A stretch of DNA of 64,000 nt from Adiantum capillus-veneris. Taxonomy: Eukaryota > Streptophyta > Polypodiopsida > Polypodiales > Pteridaceae. The position numbers were made by a program, and so were the translations under genes. The stretch lies in the NCBI GenBank assembly GCA_014529385.2, contig CM043967.1, positions 3,562,001 through 3,626,000 on the forward strand, in the 5' to 3' direction. The notes below the pieces were generated by a model. The model was not told where the DNA came from. It worked only from the letters and a program-made list of their open reading frames with translations, and did not search any database. The number at the start of each line of letters is the position of its first letter. The first letter of the stretch is position 1. Below, in pieces: positions 38,143 through 48,359 of the stretch.

Positions 38143-39131
38143 GGAGAGAGAGAAATGAAATGAAATGTTATATTAACGTCTTCAAAAGGCCATAATGACC
38201 TATGAGACCCGAAAGTTACAGAGTGGTGGATCTAATACAAAGTCAGAGTAACAAAATAACCTAATAACCTACCAACAGTACAAAACAAAGATATATACTA
38301 TGGGGTCCTAAGCTGGTCGATGTAAGCCAAGCAACAAACTAAGCAAAAAAATGGGTGGCTTGTTGGGATAGCTGAATCACAAGAGATCTATCATCGGTCG
38401 TTGGCGAATCTCATCAATTTCCTCCATGGTTAGTAGTCTGACCGGGCGTCGTGCATGCCTGGCCAGCGTGCTCCGAATTTTCTGCCGTAGCCTCCGTCGA
38501 TGCTGTGTAGTTCTTCGCAGTCGCGAGCGCCTGGATTTCCCCAATTCAATCGCTCGGTCAATCAGTGTGCCTCTGGTGTGAGACGAGGGGGAGCTCTGTT
38601 GTGGGAGTGGCTCTTGCGGCTGTCCCGTGTCTACTATGAAAAAGTCTGTGATCCGTCTTTGAGACTGGCTAGCCTCTCCATTCATTAGGCTATCTCTGTG
38701 TCCGCGTAGCTCGAGCAAGAACAAACCCAGACATCTCTGATCTTCGTATCCCATGACTCTTGAGAGTGGTCCAAAACCCTCTCTGAACAGGCAGTGGAAT
38801 CGTCCTCGTATCTCGTAGTAGGCGGGGCAGCGGCATGTATAGTGTAGCTCTGTCTCAGGTTCCATGTTACACAAGGTGCATATCCTGTCTTCTGCTGGTA
38901 CTCCGCTGTATCTCCCAGTTTCAATCCGCAACTGGTGAGAGGATGTGCGTAACTGGCCAATAGCACATCGTATCCCATGAGACTAGTGGGAATCCATGTA
39001 TTTGGGTCTCGTCACAAAACCATCTTCCGTAAGCTGGAGAGGGTGGTCTCCCTAGAAAGCCATCTTCGTGCCTAATTCCTGTGCTGGTTGTATCCATGTC
39101 CTCCTGGTGTCTAGCTGGGTCAGGTCTTGGC
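38143..39131 (-). pseudogene. LINE piece 4: ORF2 C-terminus and 3' end
   Basis: The coding part ends at 38,377 with a basic tail. The zinc motif CTLCNMEPETELHYTC (CX2CX8HX2C, near 38,860-38,910) and the block CLGFFLLELRGHRD-like at 38,700 are shared with the other LINE copies. The 3' untranslated part ends in ...CATTTCATTTCTCTCTC at 38,143. It joins piece 3 across the copia element. Confidence 0.85.
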
Positions 39132-39358
39132 TGTTACCATATACATGTGGTAGTGATGTGTGTGAACACACTAGGACCGACGGGGCATTTTTTCCCTCTG
39201 TAGGAGGTTTTTTCCCCCGTGCATTGTATATACGCCCATCACTCTAGGGCTATCTATCTTTCCATTGCACACTAAGTAACACACTCTCTATTGTGTGCCT
39301 TGAGCTTCCTTCGTCTTCTCCAAGCTGTGTGTGTTTCTCTGCAACCCTAATTCCAACA
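39132..39358 (+). repeat. 5' LTR of the copia element
   Basis: 227 bp, TGTTACCATA...TTCCAACA. A TATATA box lies near 39,227. Confidence 0.95.
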
Positions 39359-39360
39359 AT

Positions 39361-39372
39361 TGGTATCAGAGC
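39361..39372 (+). other. primer binding site of the copia element
   Basis: TGGTATCAGAGC, two bases after the LTR, complementary to initiator methionine tRNA. Confidence 0.9.
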
Positions 39373-39720
39373 AGGTCACGTCCTCCCGGGCTTAGTCGCC
39401 AGCTGCTCCAGCACACACCTACTCACTTTCTCCGATTTCAGTGAGCTTTGGCGAACAATCGCAGGTCAACAAAAATTTTGGGTGAGCTCGAAGAGCGGGG
39501 TCTGCTCAGAATTTTGATTTGGGCTCATTTCGGCCTCCGTTTCTACTACAGGCAGTACTGCACAGGCTATTTCGTCATTTTGTGCAGAATTTTTGTCAGT
39601 GCTGTTTTCTGCATAACAGGTGCCTTATAGTCTTCTACTGTTTGTGCTATATAGCATAGGTTGTTCCCGCTTCATTGCTCCTATTTTCGGGCAGTTTTCA
39701 CATCAGGTGCAACATTTACC

Positions 39721-42700
39721 ATGGTTGACAACAACAACACAGATGTGTTCAAGATGTTTGCTGCTGAGGACAGGTTGGATGGGGACAACTACCCTATGTG
39801 GGCTTATATGATGCAACATGTTCTTCTGTCAAAGGGTGTTTGGAACATTGTGCAGGGCATTGATGTACGTCCTGGTTTTGAGGATGTAGGCGATGTTGAG
39901 GATGTTGCAGGTCTTGCTGCAAGGATTGCAGCTATTAGAGTTGTTTTGCCTACAGGAGAACAAGCTCGTTGGGATGTTAAGGATGCGCAGGCTCATGCAT
40001 TGCTTGCGTTGTCTGTGAAGCGTACCATTGTTCCTCACATCCGTTTAGCAAAATCTGCAAAACAGGCTTGGGATATTTTAGCAGGTCTTCATGCAAGCCG
40101 CAATGAGGCTAAAATTGCTTTGCTACGTAAAGAGCTGGAGTCGAAGATTATGCACGAGGAAGATGATATCGACACTTTCCTTGCTAGTGTCAAGGATATC
40201 AATGAGCAGCTTATTTTTGCAGGTGAAGTCATTTCAAACAGTTCCCTTGTGCAGATTGTTCTTGATGCCTTACCAGATTCCTACCAGACTTTTGCTAGTA
40301 CTTGGAGACTGATGACCCAAGGAAATCCTGAAGTTGTCAAGTTTGATGCATTATGCACATTGCTGTTGCAAGAGTCACTTTCTAGAAAAAACAGGACTAG
40401 GCAGCGTGCAGTTGAACAGGCTTTTATTGCTTCTCAAAGAAAGGGTGGTAACAGTAATGCAGCCACTTCTTATGGTTCTGCTGCGAGTAGCAAACATTAC
40501 GTTCCTAATGCTTCTACTGGCAGCAATTCGTCTGGAAATTCTGGCGATAAGGGCAAAAAGAAGATGCGTTGCCATTATTGTAAAGCCAATGATCACTTGA
40601 TCAAGTCGTGTCCTAAGTTGAAGGCTAAAGAGGCTAAGAAGAAAGAGGGTGGTTCCACTCCAAATGCTGGTTCCACTACAAATGCAGCCATTGTTGAGTC
40701 TTTTGTGAAAGGCGACTGTGTTGCTGATGTTGATGCAGAATGGGCTTTTAGCGCAGAGTGCACTTAAAATCCTGCTGTCCATGATGCATGCTTGTCAGTT
40801 GCTGCAGATTCACATGTGTGGTATTTGGACAGTGGTGCTACAAAGCACATTACCTCACATCGTGAATTGTTTACCTCTCTCGAGTCTGTCCCTCATGGGA
40901 ATTCAGTCACTTGTGCCAACAACGCCTCTTATCCAGTTCAGGGAGTTGGAAAGATTGTGCTCACTGCTGCTAATGGCAGTTCCTTCACACTTGTTGATGC
41001 ACTTTATGTACCTGGGATCAAGAAGAATCTCTTGTCTGTATCCGCACTTGCTAGACTTGGACTTGTAGTCAAATTTGTGGATGACAGATGTACAGTTCAT
41101 GATCTCAGTTTTGGTGATGAAATTGTTGCATCTGGCCTTTTGTGCTGTGGGTTGTATAAGCTCACTTTGTATGACAAGTGTGGAAAAAATTTTGCAAATG
41201 CTGTTGCAGATTCAAGGGCTATTTCAGATGCAGAACTTTGGCATGCACGTTTTGGTCATCTGAATTTTGCCAGTTTGCTGCGTTTGCAGAAATCTGATAT
41301 GGTTGCTTCTTTGCCGCCTCTTGAAGCACCTGTCAAACATGTTTGTGAAGGCTGTATTTTGGGTAAGATACAGCGTTCTAAGTTTCCAAAGGATGGTTCA
41401 GTTCGGGCCACATGCAGGTTGCAGCTTGTGCATAGTGATGTTTGTGGGTCCATGCAAACTCCGTCCTTGGGCAATTACCTGTACTTCGTGACTTTCATTG
41501 ATGATTACTCCAGGCATGCATGGGTATTTCCGCTTAAAGCGAAGTCCGAAGTTTTTATGTGCTTCAAACAATTTTTGGCTATGGCTGAAAATGTCTCGAA
41601 ATGTACTATGGGCACCCTCTGTTCCGATCGAGGGGGGGAGTATATGTCTTATGAATTTAATGCATTTCTGGCTAGTCGTGGGATAAAACACCAATGTACA
41701 GTGCCTTATACACCTCAGCAAAATGGTGTTGCTGAGAGAAAAAACAGGTCACTGACGGAAATGGCACGATGTATGGTCAAAAGTCAAGCTTTGCCGCATT
41801 CTTTTTGGCTTGAGGCCATCATGTGTGCCACTTATGTACTAAACAGGTGTCCTACGAAAGCTTTGCAGTCTATTACTCCATATGAAGCATGGCATGATAG
41901 AAAACCTTCTATTGAGCACATGCGTGTTTTTGGTTGTTTGGCATATGCTTTGGTGCCACAAGTGCAGCGCAGAAAATTGGATGATAAGGCTATCAAATGT
42001 ATTTTTGTTGGTTATAGTGCTGAAAGCAAAGGTTACAGGTTGTATCATCTGCAAACAAAACGTATTCTGGTTTCACGGGATGTAGTGTTTGTGGAAGATT
42101 CTGTTCAGCCCTTGCTCTCATGTACTAGAGACAGTAATATAAGCTCATAGGACATTTATGACACTTTGTTGCCTCTTTTCAGTGGTGGAAATACGAATGT
42201 AAGCTCCAATGAGGCAAATGTACAGCCTATGGGGGTTTCTGAAAATGTTTTAGATCAGCCTATTACTGATGCAGATGTACATGATGTACTTGATGAGAAA
42301 AGGGCTGAAAATGAGCAGGCTAGAGGTATGCCAAAATGGCTGGTGCACGCTTTGCGTGACAGTAAATTAGATGCACCTTTGTCTAGTCGTACTCGTTCAG
42401 GCTCTCGCCATGCATCTTATGCATCAGATTGTTATGCTTTGGCTGTGTCTAGCTTACATGATGTTGAGGAGCCTCTGACTTTTCATGAAGCACAAAATTC
42501 AGAAAATTGGATGGCTGCCATGCAATCAGAATATGATGCACTTATAGAAAATGACACATGGACTTTATGTGATTTGCCTCCTGGCAAAAAGGCCATTGGT
42601 ACGAAGTGGGTTTACAAGTTGAAACGCAAGCCGGATGGTGAGATCGATCGCCATAAGGCTCGACTTGTTGCAAAGGGTTATGCACAACAAAAAGGCATAG

Positions 42701-43989
42701 ATTATGAAGAGACTTTTGCTCCCACTTGTCTTATGACTACTGTGCGATTTCTATGTGCATTGGCAGCTCATTTTGGTTGGGATGTACATCAATCAGACAT
42801 TGTTACTGCTTTCTTGAATGGTGACATATTTAAGGAAGTTTATGTAACGTAGCCTCGCGGTTTTGTCATAAAAGGACAAGAGGACAAAGTGTGCAAATGT
42901 AACAAGGCTTTGTATGGGTTGAAGCAATCTCCTCGTGCTTGGTATGAGAAAGCTGACACTCATTTGGTCAAACAAGGCTTTCGTAACAGTCCAACAGAAA
43001 GCACATTGTATGTAAAGCGTGAGGGTGATGTACTTCTCATTGTGGTTCTTTATGTTGATGATTTGCTAATCACTGGACCAAATGAGAGACACATTGCTGA
43101 ATTTAAGGCTGATTTGAATGCTACTTTCAAGATGAAAGATTTGGGGCTGTTGCATCATTATTTGGGTATACAGTTTAAGCAGTGTGATGGTGGTATTGCC
43201 TTGTGTCAGAAAAGTTACATAGAGACATTGCTATGTAAGTTTGGACTTGAGGATTGCAAACCTATTGCCACTCCCATGGAAACAGGTTTGAAGTTGAGTC
43301 TACATGATGCTAGTGATCTTGCTGATGTCACTCTTTACCAAACTGCTGTTGGCTACCTCATTTATATATGCAACACGAGGCTAGATATTCAGTTTGCAGT
43401 CTCACAGGTCAGCAGATTTATGCATAGCCCAGGGTCTAAGCATTGGCAGGCTGTCAGGAGGATTTTCCGCTACCTTAGTGGCACTTTACATCTTGGCTTG
43501 GTTTATCCCAAGGGGGGATCATTGCCGCCAGACTTACATGCTTTTTCGGACTCAGATTGGGCTGATTGTTTTGACACGCGAGTGTCCACAAGTGGGTTTT
43601 GTTTCATGCTTGGCAGTTCATGTATATCATGGTTGAGCAAGAAGCAACCTACTGTGGCCACTTCGAGTTGTGAGGCTGAGTACAGGGCAGTCTTCATAGC
43701 TACGGTTGAGTGTGTATGGCTCAGACGCCTTATGGCTGATTTGGGTGTTGGACAGGACACTGACAGTCAGAGCGCATTGGCAGTTGCGAGGAACCCAGTT
43801 TTTCATGCTCGCACAAAGCACATTGAGGTGCATTACCACTATGTCAGAGAGAGGCTCTCAGCAGGAGAGATCAGCTTGGCTTATGTGCCAACACAGGAAA
43901 ACCTTGCAGATGTTTTCACAAAGGCATTGTCTCGTGAGAAGCTTGAAGCTTTCCGCAAAGCTTTGGGCTTACTCCCCTTTGTGGACTAA
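39721..43989 (+). pseudogene. copia gag-pol polyprotein with three in-frame stops
   Basis: The start codon at 39,721 gives MVDNNNTDVF. Gag runs to about 40,740 with a zinc knuckle CHYCKANDHLIKSC (near 40,570-40,611). Protease DSGATKHIT starts at 40,828. Integrase has its finger (HARFGH ... CEGC, 41,240-41,360) and the catalytic blocks HSDVCG, SDRGGEY and ERKNRS. RT has YVDD at 43,051-43,062. RNase H has SDSDWAD, EAEYRA and ends ADVFTKAL. Stops: TAA 40,765, TAG 42,148, TAG 42,850; the frame is the same throughout. The last stands where copia proteins have Gln before PxGF. Unless read through, the copy cannot make full-length pol. Confidence 0.92.
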
Positions 43990-44064
43990 TCCTGTCCTCA
44001 GGGCATGGTACTTCCCTTTACTCATGTGCCAGCTCTCGTTCACCGCATCACTCCAGGGGGGATT

Positions 44065-44289
44065 TGTTACCATATACATGTGGTAGTGATGTGTGTGAAC
44101 ACACTAGGACCGCCGGGGCATTTTCCCTCTTTAGGAGGTTTTTTCCCCCGTGCATTGTATATACGCCCATCACTCTAGGGCTATCTATCTTTCCATTGCA
44201 CACTAAGTAACACACTCTCTATTGTGTGCCTTGAGCTTCCTTCGTCTTCTCCAAGCTGTGTGTGTTTCTTTGCAACCCTAATTCCAACA
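44065..44289 (+). repeat. 3' LTR of the copia element
   Basis: 225 bp, nearly identical to the 5' LTR, directly after the polypurine tract; followed by TTGGC. Confidence 0.95.
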
Positions 44290-44965
44290 TTGGCGGATGA
44301 GCTTGGTGATCTTTGACTGTGTAAGAGTGAGAGATGGTGCATCCAATGAGTAATGGAATGGTGGCAGCCTGTCGATGCTGAACCCATGTGCCTGAAACCA
44401 TGATGTCATCTCCCCATACCAGCATGTTGTATCTCCTTGTATGGCTAACTGTCGAGAGGATTCAAGTGCTGTACGAGCATATCTGTTTCTAGGAAGTTCC
44501 CATGTGCGGCTTATGAAGGAGACTGATCTGGTGAGCGCCTCCACCACTAGTGGGGGGGCCTCTAGCTCTGCTCGGATAATGGCTCGCGGTACTGATGCCT
44601 TGGCTCTAATGAGCCGCGAGATCATAGAGACGAGAGGTTTCTCCATGTTCCCCCAACCGTCTGTGCGACCCTGCCTCCCGTGGTGATCCAGTGAAGGTCC
44701 CCATATCTCGGTTCCATAAATCAATGCTGAAGCCACCAAGGTGTCAAAGAGCCAGAGCTTCGTTCGGGGCTCCTGAAACTGAACCTGCGAACACATCCTT
44801 TCCAATCTATCCAATGCTGCGTGGGCTCTAGTAAGTCTGTTCTCAGCTGCTCTTCTGAGTGAGAATGCAGGTCCGCTGAAAACCACTCCAAGATAAGTGT
44901 AAGCATCTATGTACTCCACAGTCTCCTGGCCGTATGTGAATGTAGGTGTTGACCTCTTGATCCAC
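44290..44965 (-). pseudogene. LINE piece 3: region after RT
   Basis: An open frame on the minus strand (from 44,919 down to the copia border) has the blocks VEYIDAYTYLGVVFSG, LERMCSQVQFQEPRTKLW and LVSMISRLIRAKASVP, shared with the LINEs at 20,200-20,600 and 29,100-29,700. Adjacent pieces join through the copia target site on one side and the MITE target site on the other. Confidence 0.85.
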
Positions 44966-45336
44966 CAAGGTGGAATTCGTACGTACGTACATTACGATTC
45001 CGTACGGTACAACCGTACGGTACAGTACGACAAGTTTTTTTTATTGGGTGTTTTTTTTTTTTTTGGCTTTTTTTTTGGGCCATCTTCTCCACGGACCACT
45101 CGCGCTAGAGCTTTCAGATTGGGATAATAGGGTGAGAGGGAGAGAGCCTTAGGCTTTTTTAATCGACCAAGATTACAAAAGACTCTCTTTTGAAAGGTAT
45201 GTGAACTTAAATTTGGTGTAATTTTCTTTTTTTACAAATGGTACGTACCTATCACGTACCTAAAGGTTGGTTCAGTACGGAAGTACGTTCCGTACGTACC
45301 TAAACCGTACCGTACACTACGTACCTTTCCACCTTG
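44966..45336. mobile_element. hAT-type MITE, 371 bp
   Basis: Ends are inverted: left CAAGGTGGAATTCGTACG, right (reverse complement) CAAGGTGGAAAGGTACG. They are flanked by an exact 8-bp duplication TGATCCAC at 44,958-44,965 and 45,337-45,344. Subterminal regions are dense in GTAC palindromes (CGTACGTACGTAC, CCGTACGG). No coding capacity. Its terminal sequence differs from that of the DUF659 hAT, so a different hAT family probably mobilised it. Confidence 0.9.
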
Positions 45337-46033
45337 TGATCCACTGTGGGGTGGTATTAAACACCATAACCTTGGTTTTACCTAGGTTGACAGACAAACC
45401 ACTTTCGTGGGCAAACGTATGCAGAGCATCTAGTTGACGTTGCATTCCCTCTGGGGATTCGGAGATCAACACTATGTCATCAGCATATAACAAAAGTGGA
45501 ATCCATGTCCCTACCAACTGAGCCCCTTTATCTCCATCGGTGTCAATGTAGTCAGAAATCTCATCCACATACATACCGAAAAGAGTAGGAGAGAGCGGGC
45601 AGCCCTGCTTCACCCCAATAGTGGAGTGAACCGGTGTAGAAAGTCCCTCCGGGGTGCGTACATGCCCTACTACTGATCTGTACAATGCCATGGTCCCCCA
45701 AATGAGTTCTGTGGGTACTCCCATTTCCTGTAGTCTGCGCATCAGTCTAGCTCTGGGTACTGTGTCAAAAGCTTTGCGGAAGTCCACAAAGCTACAATAG
45801 ATCCGTCTCCCATGAGATCTGCCTTCCTCGATGATGGCCCTGAGTGTCAGGATATGGTCAAGAGTAGAGAAGCCTCTCCTGAATCCTGCCTGTCCAGTTG
45901 CACGTATTCCCTCCCTCTCTGCCCATCTACTCAGCTGTTGCTCAAGAATGGATGCATACAACCGTGCCAGTGTGTGCCCAATCATAATAGTGCGATAATT
46001 CCCAGGCTCCATGGGGTCTCCTGATTTGAAGAT
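45337..46033 (-). pseudogene. LINE piece 2: reverse transcriptase
   Basis: A 240-residue open frame on the minus strand holds the LINE RT core. FKSGDPMEPGNYR is followed by GFRRGFSTLDHILTLR, FVDFRKAFDTVPR, GVKQGCPLSPTLFGMYVDE and the active site LLLYADDIVLIS near 45,490, then LSVNLGKTKVMVFNT. These are RT motifs 1-7 of non-LTR elements of the L1 group. The piece joins piece 1 across gypsy copy B at TIVPIF/KSGD. Confidence 0.92.
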
Positions 46034-46661
46034 TGTCACAAAGTGATGACGTGGCGGACAGCAGAAACCCTAATTTCTGCCAGAAACCCTAAAATTCCTG
46101 CAAACCCTAAAAACTGCCAAAAACCCTAATTCGCAGCAAACCCTAATTTCTGGAAAGCCTAACTGCTGGCTGAAACCCTAATTTCTGGTGCCAGTGCCAC
46201 GTGGCCGGGTTGTACGGATTTTCCGGAAATTGCGCCGCAATTTGCGCTGGCAGCTTTTGGGCGTTGCTTTTTGCATGAAAGAGAGAGAACTTGCTTTTTT
46301 TAAAATTTAAAAAAAAAGAGACTCTCTAAGAGAGAGAACTGATGCTTTTTTAATTTGAAAGCTTTTGGGGCTCTGCTTTTGGGCATCCCTTGTAACCTTT
46401 AAATTAGTGGTGACGGCCTCACTTCTCAGGGCATCTGGACGCAGAGTCTGAGAGTGAAACCCTAACCGCTCACTTGTACTTTGATGATTGATTAATATAA
46501 AAAGAAATACCGAAAGGGACGCCAGTCTTTGGGGCCAATATCTCTAGGCACGGAACTCCGCCGGGCCAGTGCAAATCTATTGTGATCTGTGAATTGTTTT
46601 GAAGTGGTTATTTGGTGCTGTCGCGGTTGATTCTTGACTTAGAGTGTCCAAGTCTGTTACA
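46034..46661 (+). repeat. 5' LTR of gypsy copy B
   Basis: TGTCACAAAG...TCTGTTACA. Six exact AAACCCTAA motifs lie between 46,065 and 46,185, a G-box CCACGTGG near 46,198, and a GA-rich and A-rich stretch at 46,275-46,340. Confidence 0.94.
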
Positions 46662-46662
46662 G

Positions 46663-46674
46663 TGGTATCAGAGC
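46663..46674 (+). other. primer binding site of gypsy copy B
   Basis: TGGTATCAGAGC, one base after the LTR; initiator methionine tRNA type. Confidence 0.9.
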
Positions 46675-46732
46675 ACGGCCGATTTCTCTTCTACGGGAAA
46701 TCCGATCCCCGAATTTTTTTTCCGCGGCACCT

Positions 46733-48338
46733 ATGGCTTCAGGCAATGATCAGTCGACTCCCTCTGCATCTGGAGATACGGGCTGGGATCACAGCGAAGA
46801 TTCAGGCAGAGAGTATGGCCCGCCTCGGCCTACTTAGGCGGAGCGGCGAGAGATAGAGCGTCGCCAGTTGATCGGCGATGCAACAAAGATGATGCTCAAT
46901 TTTGCCAAGGACCCGAAGATGGCAAAATATATGAACCAGACCTCTTTGGAAGAGGTACAGACGGAGTGGCAGAAAACCACAATACCACTCCCGAAACCCG
47001 CTCTCAAGAAACCTTCTGCCTCCAAGAAATATACGGAGAAGGAACTAGAGAACGTGGTTGATGCACGGATTGCTCAGCTTTCTGACACGCAAAAGAAAGC
47101 CAAAAAGCACGGCAAAAAGCAGAAGAAAGGCACTGACTTCCTGGCATATTTGGGTCGTCGGTCGACATTTGACAAGGCAAAGAAATTGAAGAAGCGCGTC
47201 AAGTTTGAAGACCTACCCAGTTCTTCTTCTTCTTCTTCTGACAGTTCTTCTAGCTCCTCGGATTCGAGCGAAGAAGATAGAAAAGATAAAAAGCGAAGCA
47301 AGAAGCAACGCTTTGGAAAGGGCAAGAGAAAGGCAAAGAAGGCTAAATCTCGCCCAGAGACTGATAGTTCTACTGAGGACTCGTCTACAGACAGCTCAGA
47401 TTCCGATGACGGAAAGTTTTATGGGAACAAGAAGAATTTTTACAAAGCCAACCAGTATGACTTTCTCGAAGATAAAAGCAAGTAAGTCCGAGAGTTTAAG
47501 CAAGGTGGCCACTCGATCAAGTTTGATACTTTTCAGGATACTCAGATGCTTCGAAGGCTTTGTCTTTTATACAGTAGTTTGACATCGCTTTCGCGGGAGG
47601 ACGCTATTCAGAGCACTCCAAGATTCGGAGAGCTGCCTCTTACTTTAAGGGGAATGCTCGTACTTGGTGGTCCACGCTTCTATTAAGCAAGACTACCAGT
47701 TACATGGCTGAAATTCAAGAGGCTTTTTTATTTCTTCTTGGTTGACTCAAGAGTTTGAGCGAGATATACGAGCTGCTTGGAACCATCTCCGGATGACCAA
47801 GAGCGATACAGTGAATTCTTATTGTGAAAGATTCTGGAGCTCTTTTCTACCCGCCTCTTCATTCAAGAAGATCTCGTTCAGAGAACAGATTGAGCGGTTT
47901 ACCTTGGGTCTACCTACAGATATCCGAAATCACTGCTTGGAATAGAAGTCAGCTTCTGTTCAGGAGTTGATGAGTCATGCAAAGCGGGGCTTTGCCATTC
48001 ACTCTGGCAGTCTGACCTACCCCACAGATGAGGCCATGACACAACGAGCCGAACAGAATTCTGGGAATGAAAGTAGAAAGAAAAAGAGCAACCCAGAGAA
48101 AAAAAAGGATGCACGACCCAAGCTTACTCCTGAGGAGAGAGCTCGCTTCATCGGAGAGGGGAAGTGCTTTGGATGCGGGGAACATGGACATATCTCCGCA
48201 AAGTGCCCTAGAAAGGCACAGAAAGAACAAAATGATAAAGACGACGACAGGCCTGAGAGTTCGAGAGCAGCTGAGGAACGTGGCAAAAAAGGAAAGCAGA
48301 ACTGGTACCACATGGCGTGGGACCTCCATCGAATCTAA
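46733..48338 (+). pseudogene. gag remnant of gypsy copy B
   Basis: The start at 46,733 gives MASGNDQSTP. The N-terminal domain (about 46,868-47,150) is followed by a long Ser/Asp/Glu and Lys-rich linker (47,215-47,410), a capsid-like region (47,500-47,990) and a zinc knuckle CFGCGEHGHISAKC (about 48,168-48,209). TAG at 46,835 and 47,943 stand where copy A has CAG; a TAA at 47,483 and two frameshifts also break it. Confidence 0.88.
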
Positions 48339-48359
48339 TGAATGAAAGTACAAACTTTG

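Larger units (their letters stand above)
39132..44289 (+). mobile_element. Ty1/copia retrotransposon, full length
   Basis: LTRs 39,132-39,358 and 44,065-44,289 differ by about three substitutions and a 2-bp gap, so this is a young insertion. Target duplication TTGGC lies at 39,127-39,131 and 44,290-44,294. The primer site starts at 39,361, and the polypurine tract AGGGGGGAT is at about 44,055-44,062. A single reading frame from 39,721 to 43,989 carries gag-protease-integrase-RT-RNase H in copia order, interrupted only by three in-frame stops. It sits in the LINE in the opposite orientation. Confidence 0.96.

Noticed and set aside
40765-42852. Stops in copia corrected by RNA editing
   Set aside because: U-to-C stop editing is organellar in ferns, lycophytes and hornworts; this is nuclear TE sequence and nonsense decay is simpler.
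46060-46190. Interstitial telomere or chromosome end
   Set aside because: AAACCCTAA units are short, interrupted by other bases and recur inside several LTRs, so they are LTR motifs.
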